64,000 nt of DNA from an uncultured Veillonellaceae bacterium (GTDB taxonomy: Bacteria > Bacillota > Negativicutes > Selenomonadales > Selenomonadaceae). The stretch spans positions 1 through 64,000 of the forward strand of contig CADCIX010000007.1 of the NCBI GenBank assembly GCA_902801565.1, read 5' to 3'. The position numbers and the translations under genes are program-made. Below, piece by piece: positions 54,641 through 62,096 of the stretch. The notes below the pieces were generated by a model. It had not been told where the DNA came from and did no database searches. It saw only the letters and a list, made by a program, of their open reading frames with translations. The number at the start of each line of letters is the position of its first letter. Within the stretch, counting starts at the first letter, position 1.

Positions 54641-54892
54641 ATGCCAGCGAAGGTCATCAATCTGCAGGACAGCTTTTTGAATCAGGTGCGCAAGGAGAAT
54701 GTGGCGGTCAGCATACATCTTGTGAACGGTTTCCAGTTGAAAGGGAATGTGAAGGGCTTCGACAACTTTACGATTGTCCTTGAGTCCATGGGAAAGCAGC
54801 AGCTCGTCTACAAGCATGCGGTGTCTACCATAACGCCGTCAAGGCCCATCACAGGAAATTTCGGTGCAGCAGAGAAAAAGGAAGAGGCATGA
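54641..54892 (+). CDS. hfq: RNA-binding protein Hfq
   Basis: An Sm-like hexameric RNA chaperone for small-RNA pairing. The 83-residue protein has the Sm1 segment [34 protein letters not shown] and the Sm2 YKHAVSTI motif (usual form YKHAISTI). Short acidic C-terminal tail. AAGGAG is upstream. Confidence 0.97.
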   Translation: MPAKVINLQDSFLNQVRKENVAVSIHLVNGFQLKGNVKGFDNFTIVLESMGKQQLVYKHAVSTITPSRPITGNFGAAEKKEEA

Positions 54893-54897
54893 ATCAG

Positions 54898-54923
54898 AGA
54901 GAGCTTCCCTACGGAGGCTCTCT
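54898..54923 (+). terminator. Hairpin after hfq
   Basis: AGAGAGCTTCC (54898-54908) pairs with GGAGGCTCTCT (54913-54923), one G-T pair, then TGTTG. The T tract is poor, so termination may be partial. Confidence 0.5.
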
Positions 54924-54948
54924 TGTTGCGTGAAAGGATTTGGACAGG

Positions 54949-55404
54949 ATGCGGGAAAGAGGGTTTGAGGTCGTCCGGGCTTACGAGGGCAGGGGCATTC
55001 ATATCCCGGAACGCCGCACGGCAGGGAGTGCGGGCTATGATATCGAGGCGGCAGAGGATGTAGAGATAGCTCCGGGAGAGCTGGCGGTGGTTCCTACGGG
55101 ACTGAAGGCCTATATGAAGATGGATGAGGTGCTCCAGTTGCACATACGCTCCAGCATCGCCCTGAAAAACAAATTGTCTCTGTCCAACAGTGTCGGCATC
55201 ATCGATGCAGATTACTTCAATAATGAAGAGAATGAGGGGCATATCATGGTGGCCTTCCTGAATCATGGAACAAAAACCGTGCGCTTCGAGAAGGGCATGC
55301 GCATTGCCCAGGGAATCTTCGTGAAGTATCTGACTGCAGATGGGGATCTGGCAGGCAGGGGCAGGGAACGACAGGGGGGCTTTGGCTCCACGGGGGAAGG
55401 TTGA
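54949..55404 (+). CDS. dut: dUTP diphosphatase
   Basis: Hydrolyses dUTP to dUMP. The 151-residue trimeric-type dUTPase shows motif 1 AGSAGYDIEA, motif 2 RSSIALKN, motif 3 in the Firmicute-style insertion form (GIIDADYFNNEENEGHI), motif 4 GMRIAQGIF, and the C-terminal motif 5 GGFGSTG. ATG 54949 is ten bases after AAAGGA; a TTG at 54940 is too close to it. Ends one base before the rarA ATG. Confidence 0.93.
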   Translation: MRERGFEVVRAYEGRGIHIPERRTAGSAGYDIEAAEDVEIAPGELAVVPTGLKAYMKMDEVLQLHIRSSIALKNKLSLSNSVGIIDADYFNNEENEGHIMVAFLNHGTKTVRFEKGMRIAQGIFVKYLTADGDLAGRGRERQGGFGSTGEG

Positions 55405-55405
55405 T

Positions 55406-56761
55406 ATGAAGATGGATAACAGCATGGATTTGTTTGCCGCAGCGGAGGCGGACACCAGTGCCTCCGGCGCCATGCGGCGCTTCGAGCCCCTGGCACAGCG
55501 CATGAGACCGAGGAATTTTCAGGAGTTCATCGGCCAGCAGGAGGTTGTGGGGCCGGGGAAATACCTGCGGCGCATGATCGAGCAGGATCAGATTCCCTCC
55601 ATGATCCTCTTTGGCCCTCCGGGAACCGGGAAAACTACCCTGGCCCAGATGATCGCGAACCTTACGGGCAGTGTGTTCAAGAAGCTCAATGCGGTGTCGG
55701 CGGGCATTCAGGACATCCGCCAGATCGTCAAGGAGGCAGAGGAGCAGAGGAAGTTTTACCAGAAGCGCACCATCGTGTTCATCGATGAGATTCATCGTTT
55801 CAACAAGAGCCAGCAGGATGTCCTGCTTCCCTACGTGGAAGATGGGAGGCTGGTGCTCATTGGCGCCACGACGGAGAACCCGTTTTTCGAGGTGAACCAT
55901 GCCCTTTTGTCCCGTGTCCGGATCGTGCGCCTTGGTAAGCTGGAGGATGGGCAGCTTGCCGCCGTCCTGCGGAAGGCCTTGGAGGATGGGGAACGGGGCC
56001 TGGGGAACAGGAAGATCCAATGTTCGGAGGAATTGCTTCTGGGCATTGCAAGGATGGCTGGCGGAGATGCCCGCATCGCCTTGAATCTGCTGGAGGAAAT
56101 GGCGGCAATGCTGCCTTTGCAGGGCGGCGAGCTCACCGAGGAAATCTTTCGGAGCATTGTCGGGGAAAGGGTACAGTCCTACGACAAGAAGGGGGACAAC
56201 CACTATGATACCGTCTCAGCCTTTATCAAGAGTATGCGGGGGAGCGATCCCGATGCTGCCATCCATTATCTTGCCCGTATGCTGGCGGCGGGGGAGGACC
56301 TGAATTTCATTGCCCGCCGCATTGCCATCTGCGCGGCAGAGGATGTTGGAAATGCCGACCCCATGGCGCTGGTGGTGGCCATGTCTGCCGTGCAGGCCGT
56401 GCAGTTCCTGGGCATGCCGGAGGCGCGCATCCCGCTGGCGGAGGCTGTGACTTATGTGGCATCTGCGCCCAAAAGCAATGCTGCTTACCTGGCGATTGAC
56501 AAGGCCCTGGCCGATGTGCGCGGCAGGGATTGCGGTGCTGTTCCCGCCCATCTTCGGGATTCTCATTACAAGGGGGCTGCCAAATTGGGACATGGGGTGG
56601 ACTATGTCTATCCCCACGATTATCCGGGACATTTCACGAAGCAGCAGTATTTGCCGGAAAAACTGGAGGGCGTCAGGTATTACAGACCGACAGACAATGG
56701 CAAAGAGAGAGCCATTCGGGACTATCTGCATCAATGCTGGCCGAATCGATACGAAAAATAA
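55406..56761 (+). CDS. rarA: Replication-associated recombination protein RarA/MgsA
   Basis: An AAA+ clamp-loader-like ATPase acting at stalled forks. The 451-residue protein has RMRPRNFQEFIGQQEVV, Walker A GPPGTGKTTLA, Walker B VFIDEIHRFNKSQQD, sensor 1 IGATTENPFFEVN and the C-terminal tetramer domain (DYVYPHDYPGHF). The start at 55406 is five bases after GGGGAAGG; the open frame upstream lies inside dut. Confidence 0.95.
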   Translation: MKMDNSMDLFAAAEADTSASGAMRRFEPLAQRMRPRNFQEFIGQQEVVGPGKYLRRMIEQDQIPSMILFGPPGTGKTTLAQMIANLTGSVFKKLNAVSAGIQDIRQIVKEAEEQRKFYQKRTIVFIDEIHRFNKSQQDVLLPYVEDGRLVLIGATTENPFFEVNHALLSRVRIVRLGKLEDGQLAAVLRKALEDGERGLGNRKIQCSEELLLGIARMAGGDARIALNLLEEMAAMLPLQGGELTEEIFRSIVGERVQSYDKKGDNHYDTVSAFIKSMRGSDPDAAIHYLARMLAAGEDLNFIARRIAICAAEDVGNADPMALVVAMSAVQAVQFLGMPEARIPLAEAVTYVASAPKSNAAYLAIDKALADVRGRDCGAVPAHLRDSHYKGAAKLGHGVDYVYPHDYPGHFTKQQYLPEKLEGVRYYRPTDNGKERAIRDYLHQCWPNRYEK

Positions 56762-56793
56762 AATTATTTTTGCGAATTTATTTTGTTTTCGTA

Positions 56794-56822
56794 TTGATTT
56801 TTTCCTTTCTGGCTACTATAAT
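56794..56822 (+). promoter_or_regulatory. Promoter of the 116-residue unknown gene
   Basis: TTGATT (-35, 56794-56799) and perfect TATAAT (-10, 56817-56822), spacing 17. Confidence 0.8.
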
Positions 56823-56895
56823 GATAGCAGATAGGATTTTGGACCTATAAAAATTGAATAGGCTCTGAAAGATGGGCCAAAAGGAGGCGATTGAA

Positions 56896-57246
56896 ATGCA
56901 TGTCGGTGACAAACATGTTGCCATGGACGGCAGCGTCTTCACGCTGAAGGAGCTGGTTCGTCCAGAGAAACACCTGTACGAGGAAGAGTACTGGGAATGC
57001 GAGAGCGGACTATATCGCACTGCCTGCGAGATTCACTCTGAGGATGGAGTGGTCGTGGGTGAAGGGGATGTGGTGCCGAAAGGTGTTCTCGGCAAACTGT
57101 ATGCAGAACCTGCCCATGGCGCGAGTTTCTGCTATGTTTTCCGTTCCCTGGATGGGAAGCACACACTCTACGACGAACTTGGGGTGGACTTTTTCGGATG
57201 TGCGGGAACGGATCTTGAGCCGGCATTAGAGAAGGCAATTGTCTGA
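56896..57246 (+). CDS. Hypothetical protein, monocistronic
   Basis: A 116-residue acidic protein with no signal, membrane helix or recognised domain. It contains HVGDKHVAMDGSVFTLKELV near the start and LYDELGVDFFGCAGTD near the end, with three Cys (in YWECESG, TACEI and ASFCYV) plus one near the end. AAGGAGG is eight bases before ATG 56896; an ATG at 56872 lies before that site. The strong promoter and terminator show that it is a stand-alone unit. Function unknown. Confidence 0.8.
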   Translation: MHVGDKHVAMDGSVFTLKELVRPEKHLYEEEYWECESGLYRTACEIHSEDGVVVGEGDVVPKGVLGKLYAEPAHGASFCYVFRSLDGKHTLYDELGVDFFGCAGTDLEPALEKAIV

Positions 57247-57258
57247 TATTGGTGGCGG

Positions 57259-57298
57259 AATGTCCGCAGGGCTGCAGAGGCTCTGCGGACATTTTTTT
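57259..57298 (+). terminator. Terminator of the 116-residue unknown gene
   Basis: AATGTCCGCAGGGC (57259-57272) pairs with GCTCTGCGGACATT (57280-57293) with one G-T pair, continuing into T7. Confidence 0.92.
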
Positions 57299-57440
57299 CA
57301 ACAAATTTTCATATTTTGTAAATGGAAGAAGGAATTTTGCAAATAATATCGAATACTATAATGCTATTTAAAATACGGCGTACTGGCGCGAAAGGAGGGC
57401 AGAGTTTTTCCAGTGTATTTCATGTAAGAGGTGAAAAAGA

Positions 57441-58877
57441 ATGGTTACATTTTTGATTGCTTTGTGTGCACTCATTGTTGGCTATCTTGTCTATGGAAAG
57501 ATCGTGGATACTTTCTTTGCACCCACTGACCATCCTACGCCAGCTGTGGTGCATAATGACGGGGTTGACTATATCCCGCTTCCCACCTGGAAGGTGTTCT
57601 TGATCCAGCTGCTCAACATTGCCGGGCTGGGCCCGATTTTCGGCGCCCTGGGCGGCGCCCTCTGGGGACCCAGCGTGTATCTTTGGATCGTCTTTGGTAC
57701 CATCTTTGCCGGCGGCGTGCATGACTACCTGTCCGGCATGATTTCCCTGCGGGAGGATGGCAAGAGCATCTCCGAGGTCGTTGGTCATCATATGGGTCCC
57801 GTGATGCTTCTCATCATGCGCATTTTCTCCGTTGTCCTTCTGGTGCTGGTCGGTACTGTTTTCATGACAGGGCCTGCCGGGCTTCTCGCAAAGCTCACGG
57901 GATTTGCTGTGACTTATGTCCTGCCCTGCGTGCTGCTCTACTATTTCCTTGCAACGCTTCTTCCGATTGACACGCTGATTGCGCGTTTCTACCCGCTGTT
58001 TGGCCTCTGCCTTATCGTCATGGCTCTTGGCATCATGGGAGGCATGCTCTTTGGTGTCGGCGGCCATACGATGCCCGAGATGGAGCTTGCGAATCTGCAT
58101 CCGAAAGGGGATGCCATGCCCATCTGGCCGTTGATGTTCATTACGGTTGCCTGCGGTGCGGTTTCGGGATTCCATTCCACCCAGTCGCCGATCATGGCGC
58201 GCTGCCTGAGGGATGAGCGCCTTGGCCGTCCTGTTTTCTATGGCGCAATGGTGGCAGAAGGCATCATCGCTCTCATTTGGGCTACGGCGGGCATCACGTT
58301 CTACGATGGCACCGGCGGACTTGCCAAGGCGATGGCAGCCGGTGGCGCGGGAAGCGTGGTCTATGATATCTGCGTCGGGTTCCTTGGCGGCAGCGGCATT
58401 GGCGGCTATATCGGCGCAACCCTGGCGATGCTGGGTGTCATTGCCTGCCCCATCACTTCCGGCGATACGGCCTTCCGTTCCGCCCGTCTGACGCTGGCGG
58501 ACTGGATCGGCCTGGACCAGAAGACGGCAGCAAAGCGTCTCACGCTGGCTGTTCCTCTTCTCGCCATCGGCGGCATTCTCTCTCAGATGGACTTCAACAT
58601 CATCTGGAGGTATTTCTCCTGGTCGAACCAGACCCTGGCCATGATTGTTCTCTGGACCGGCGCGGTGTATCTCTACCGCACGAAAAAGGGAAGCAATGCC
58701 TATCTCATTCCGGCCATCCCGGCGACCTTCATGGCGGCGGTTACCTTTACCTACATCCTGCAGGCGCCTGAGGGCTTCAAGCTTCCGACGGATATCACCT
58801 ATCCCGCAGGCTTCGTGTTTGCGGCGGTCTGCGTGATTCTGTTCCTGCGGGCAACCATCATGAAGAAAAATGCATAA
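57441..58877 (+). CDS. cstA: CstA-family carbon-starvation / peptide or pyruvate transporter
   Basis: A 478-residue integral membrane protein with about 12-13 helices and the CstA signatures (FGALGGALWGPSVYLWIVFG, GGVHDYLSGMISLREDG, GFHSTQSPIMARCL, ITSGDTAFRSARL). Enterobacterial CstA and BtsT are near 700 residues and take up peptides or pyruvate; this is the shorter Firmicute form, which lacks the C-terminal extension. The substrate is uncertain; pyruvate or peptides are the best guesses. GAGGTG is upstream. The leader 57299-57440 is AT-rich with a TATAAT at 57357-57362 but a poorly spaced -35. Confidence 0.92.
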   Translation: MVTFLIALCALIVGYLVYGKIVDTFFAPTDHPTPAVVHNDGVDYIPLPTWKVFLIQLLNIAGLGPIFGALGGALWGPSVYLWIVFGTIFAGGVHDYLSGMISLREDGKSISEVVGHHMGPVMLLIMRIFSVVLLVLVGTVFMTGPAGLLAKLTGFAVTYVLPCVLLYYFLATLLPIDTLIARFYPLFGLCLIVMALGIMGGMLFGVGGHTMPEMELANLHPKGDAMPIWPLMFITVACGAVSGFHSTQSPIMARCLRDERLGRPVFYGAMVAEGIIALIWATAGITFYDGTGGLAKAMAAGGAGSVVYDICVGFLGGSGIGGYIGATLAMLGVIACPITSGDTAFRSARLTLADWIGLDQKTAAKRLTLAVPLLAIGGILSQMDFNIIWRYFSWSNQTLAMIVLWTGAVYLYRTKKGSNAYLIPAIPATFMAAVTFTYILQAPEGFKLPTDITYPAGFVFAAVCVILFLRATIMKKNA

Positions 58878-58893
58878 GGAACTATGAATACAG

Positions 58894-58942
58894 GAGGCTG
58901 CCCTATGAAGCGGTAAAAACTTCATAGGACAGCCTCTTTTTT
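58894..58942 (+). terminator. Terminator after cstA
   Basis: GAGGCTGCCCTATGAAG (58894-58910) pairs with CTTCATAGGACAGCCTC (58920-58936), one mismatch, followed by six T. Confidence 0.93.
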
Positions 58943-58978
58943 ATGTTTTTTCTTTTTGTGCAGGAGGATTTTTTTCCT

Positions 58979-59007
58979 TTGACGGCGAATAGTCCTATAG
59001 ATATATG
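58979..59007 (+). promoter_or_regulatory. Possible promoter of the 137-residue unknown gene
   Basis: TTGACG (-35, 58979-58984) and TATATG (-10, 59002-59007), spacing 17; the -10 is a 4/6 match. Confidence 0.4.
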
Positions 59008-59066
59008 TTTTATGATATTCCTGCCGCATCATGATACGGATTTGCACAGGGAAAGAAGGGCTAAGG

Positions 59067-59480
59067 GTGAAAAGGCTGCGTTTCCATGAGCGTCTGGATG
59101 CTGTTATCGAGCAGGCACTGCAGCGTCTGTACAAACGCATGAGATTGGCATATTTTCGTGGCGAGCTCCATGAATACCTTTTGCGTATTGGACTGGCTGT
59201 GAACATGGATGGGAATCTGGATGTGGGCCGGTTCCGGGAGATACAGGAAGAGGCAGGGAAACTCATGGCGAAAAAGATTCAGCGGGCCCGGAAGAATGGA
59301 TATCTGAAGGATTATTTGCGAAAGGTGAATATGCTGGATATCCTTTTATCCTCCCATCATATACGGACAGTGAAGCTCAGGGCTGTTCCGGCGCCAAGGA
59401 CGGGAGCTGTCGGGAAGAAAGAAGGACGGACGGCGGGCAAGGAGGATTTCATTGCTCGGCGCCTTACCCTGGTGAAATAA
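59067..59480 (+). CDS. Hypothetical basic protein, GTG start
   Basis: A 137-residue, Arg/Lys-rich helical protein (VKRLRFHERLDAVIEQ, LYKRMRLAYFRGELHEYLLRIG, AKKIQRARKNGYLKDYL). No recognised domain. Its positive charge would suit a nucleic-acid or ribosome partner, but that is a guess. GTG 59067 has GAAGGG six bases upstream; ATG 59031 has no ribosome site. It is flanked by the cstA terminator and a hairpin shared with the convergent flavodiiron gene. Confidence 0.65.
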   Translation: MKRLRFHERLDAVIEQALQRLYKRMRLAYFRGELHEYLLRIGLAVNMDGNLDVGRFREIQEEAGKLMAKKIQRARKNGYLKDYLRKVNMLDILLSSHHIRTVKLRAVPAPRTGAVGKKEGRTAGKEDFIARRLTLVK

Positions 59481-59484
59481 AGAA

Positions 59485-59545
59485 CCACTGCTCCATGCGC
59501 TTGTCAGGCTTGACGATTGCATGAAGCAGTGGCTCTTGCTTTTTT
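59485..59545 (+). terminator. Terminator region between the 137-residue gene and fprA
   Basis: CCACTGCTCCATGC (59485-59498) pairs with GCATGAAGCAGTGG (59519-59532) with one mismatch, and six T follow at 59540-59545. It lies between convergent genes. Confidence 0.65.
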
Positions 59546-59557
59546 CAGGGAATTCTT

Positions 59558-60718
59558 TTAAATTGCCTTGACTTTTTCGGTGATTTCCGCAAGGAATTCC
59601 TTGGAGGGGACGTTGACGACGCGGATCTTGTCGAGACAGATTTCGCAGCCGGCGGCCTTGAGCTCATCCTCCACGAGGCCGATGCTCTGTCCGCCCCAGC
59701 CGTAGGAGCCGAAGGCGAAGGCCTTATGGTTCTTGGGAGCCAGGCCCTTGAGGTAGCAGAGGAAGGCAGCAACCGTCGGCATCATCTGGTTGTTGATGGT
59801 GGGGGAGCCTACGGCGAGATACTTGCTGGTGAAGATATCCGTCATGATATCGGAAAGCTCATTGGCTTTGAGGTCGTAGTAGACGGCGGGGATGCCTTTT
59901 TCGCGGAAGGCCTCCGTAATGGTCTGCGCCATGGTTTCCGTGGAATGCCACATGCTGTCGAAGACCACGACGGCCCGGTCCTCCACCTCGTAGCTGCTCC
60001 ACTTCTCATAGCAGGCCAGGATGTCGGGGATATGGGAGCGCCAGCTGATGCCGTGTCCTGTGGCAATCATTTCGATGTCAATGCCTGAAAGGGCTTTTAT
60101 GGCAGTCTGCGCCTGTTTTCCGTAAGGCATGAGGATGTTGGCGTAGTATTTCTTTGCCTCCCAGAGCACGGTGGGAAGGTCGATCTCGTCGTCAAAGCGG
60201 CTCGTGGAGGCGAAATGCTGGCCAAAGGCATCATTGGAGAAGAGGATTTTCTCCTCCGGGCAGTAGGTGACCATGCTGTCCGGCCAATGGAGCATGGGGG
60301 TCGTGACGAATTGCAGGGTGCGCTTTCCGATGGAGAGGCTTTCCCCTGCCTTGACGCCCTGATAGTTGAGTTCGCCGTAATGGGCCGTGAGCCCCTTGAG
60401 GCCGTTGGGAAGGCTTGTGATGATGGTGGCATTCGGGCAATGCTTTGCCATGAAGGGAACGCCACCGGAATGGTCCGGCTCCACGTGGCTGGAGATGATG
60501 TAGTCGATCTTGGCAGGGTCGATGATGGAGGAGATGCGCTCCAGAAGCTCCGGTTCAAAGCCTTTTTTCACGGTGTCAATCAAGGTCACTTTCTCGTCCA
60601 GGATGAGATAAGCGTTGTAAGTAGCTCCCCGCCCCGTCTGGTAGCCGTGGAAGCTGCGAAGGGACCAGTCGATGGCGCCCACCCAGTAGATGTCTTTCTT
60701 GAATTCGATTGCTTTCAT
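59558..60718 (-). CDS. Flavodiiron protein (oxygen / nitric oxide reductase, FprA type)
   Basis: Reduces O2 to water or NO to N2O to protect anaerobes. The 386-residue protein has the MBL-like diiron domain with SSHVEPDHSGG (H-x-E-x-D-H), later His ligands in PMLHWPDSM and the GHGISWR segment, and the C-terminal flavodoxin domain (VVVFDSMWHSTETMA, GSYGWGGQS). It has no rubredoxin extension, so it needs a separate electron donor. AAAGGTGG precedes ATG 60718. It diverges from the RND operon across an AT-rich 136-base gap in which no clear -35/-10 pair was identified on either strand. Confidence 0.94.
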   Translation of the reverse strand: MKAIEFKKDIYWVGAIDWSLRSFHGYQTGRGATYNAYLILDEKVTLIDTVKKGFEPELLERISSIIDPAKIDYIISSHVEPDHSGGVPFMAKHCPNATIITSLPNGLKGLTAHYGELNYQGVKAGESLSIGKRTLQFVTTPMLHWPDSMVTYCPEEKILFSNDAFGQHFASTSRFDDEIDLPTVLWEAKKYYANILMPYGKQAQTAIKALSGIDIEMIATGHGISWRSHIPDILACYEKWSSYEVEDRAVVVFDSMWHSTETMAQTITEAFREKGIPAVYYDLKANELSDIMTDIFTSKYLAVGSPTINNQMMPTVAAFLCYLKGLAPKNHKAFAFGSYGWGGQSIGLVEDELKAAGCEICLDKIRVVNVPSKEFLAEITEKVKAI

Positions 60719-60854
60719 TCATATACCACCTTTCGAAAAGAAAATGAAGTCATTTATATCTTTCTATATAATTTTCGATAAAAAAGATGGTTTACCTTTT
60801 TTAAAAATGATAAAATTTTTTTAGAAATTGGAAAAGCCGATTTGAGGGGTGTTT

Positions 60855-62096
60855 ATGAGACACGATTGGAAACAAATGAACTATAAAAAAGCTGCGATTG
60901 CCGCAAGCATCTGTGCTGTGTTGCTGGTGGCGGCGTTGTATTTCTATTTCAGCGGGGGAAAGAGCCTGAAGCCTGAGCTTGCCCAGGGGAAGCCCCTGGT
61001 TCATGTGCAGAGGGTGGTGCGGGCTGATATGATGCGGCATGTGTCCCTTTCGGGGCAGACTGTGGCGGAGGCCAATATATCCCTGGCGCCGAAGTACACG
61101 GGTCGCATTGTGGCGGTGAATGCGGAACTTGGGGATGAGGTTCGGGCAGGAGACATTCTCATGGTACAGGATACGGAAGACCTGGATATTTCCATTCGCC
61201 AGAATTCGGCGGCTGCAAGAGCGGCGGAGGAAAATGCCCTTGAGGCGGAGGTTTCCTATGATGCGAATTACATCATGGCAAGGAATGCCTTGAGTTTGGA
61301 GCAGGGAAAGTATGAAAGGAACCAGTATCTGTTCAGCATCGGGGCAATCTCTCAGGATACGCTGGATTCCGTGGAACAGGAATACTTGGCGAAAAAGGCT
61401 GCCTTTGAGGTGCTGGAGAACCAGGCGGAAAACGGCAGTCCTGCCAGCGTGGAGGCGAAACGCTATACGGCGCAGCAGCAGGGGGTTGCGACAGAGGCAC
61501 TTCGAAAGCAGCGGGAAGACCTTATCCTGCGGGCACCGAGGGATGGGATCATCGGCTACCGGAATGCGGAAGTTGGGGCGATGGTGACGGCAGGGACGAG
61601 GGTGTTTTCCCTGGTGGATACCAGACGCCTTTATGTGGACTGCATGATGTCGGAGAATGACGCTGCCATCCTGGAAGCTGGGCAGGACGTTGTTATGACG
61701 ATTGACGCATTGGGAAGAGAGGTCGCAGGGAGGATTATCTATGTGAGTCCTGCCATGGACGAATCCTCCAAAACCTATACGGTGCGTGTGCAGATGGATG
61801 AGACGGAGGGAAATATCAAGGCGGGGCTTTTTGCGCGCGGGCAGATCGACATCCTGCAGAGGCCGGGGACGATTGCCGTGCCGAAAGCAGCGGTATTCAA
61901 CCGCAACGGGCACAGTGCGGTGTTCCTTGTCAGGGATGACGGGACCGTGGAGGAGCGCGAGGTGCGTACAGGGTTGATCAATGATTCGGAATCCGAGATC
62001 CTGTCCGGCATTGCGGAGGGGGACGTGGTGGTCCTCAACAATCAGGACAAACTGAGGAATGGGGATGCAGTGGAACAGGCGGAGGATGCGTCATGA
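60855..62096 (+). CDS. RND efflux periplasmic adaptor (MFP) subunit
   Basis: A 413-residue adaptor. It has one N-terminal membrane helix (about 13-34), the lipoyl motif APKYTGRIVAVNAELGDEVRAGD, a coiled-coil hairpin (about 105-215), the second lipoyl half (LILRAPRDGIIGY), beta-barrel and membrane-proximal domains (TVRVQMDETEGNIKAGL). It would link the RND pump in the inner membrane to an outer-membrane channel. ATG 60855 is five bases after GAGGGG. It overlaps the pump gene by four bases (ATGA). Confidence 0.93.
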   Translation: MRHDWKQMNYKKAAIAASICAVLLVAALYFYFSGGKSLKPELAQGKPLVHVQRVVRADMMRHVSLSGQTVAEANISLAPKYTGRIVAVNAELGDEVRAGDILMVQDTEDLDISIRQNSAAARAAEENALEAEVSYDANYIMARNALSLEQGKYERNQYLFSIGAISQDTLDSVEQEYLAKKAAFEVLENQAENGSPASVEAKRYTAQQQGVATEALRKQREDLILRAPRDGIIGYRNAEVGAMVTAGTRVFSLVDTRRLYVDCMMSENDAAILEAGQDVVMTIDALGREVAGRIIYVSPAMDESSKTYTVRVQMDETEGNIKAGLFARGQIDILQRPGTIAVPKAAVFNRNGHSAVFLVRDDGTVEEREVRTGLINDSESEILSGIAEGDVVVLNNQDKLRNGDAVEQAEDAS

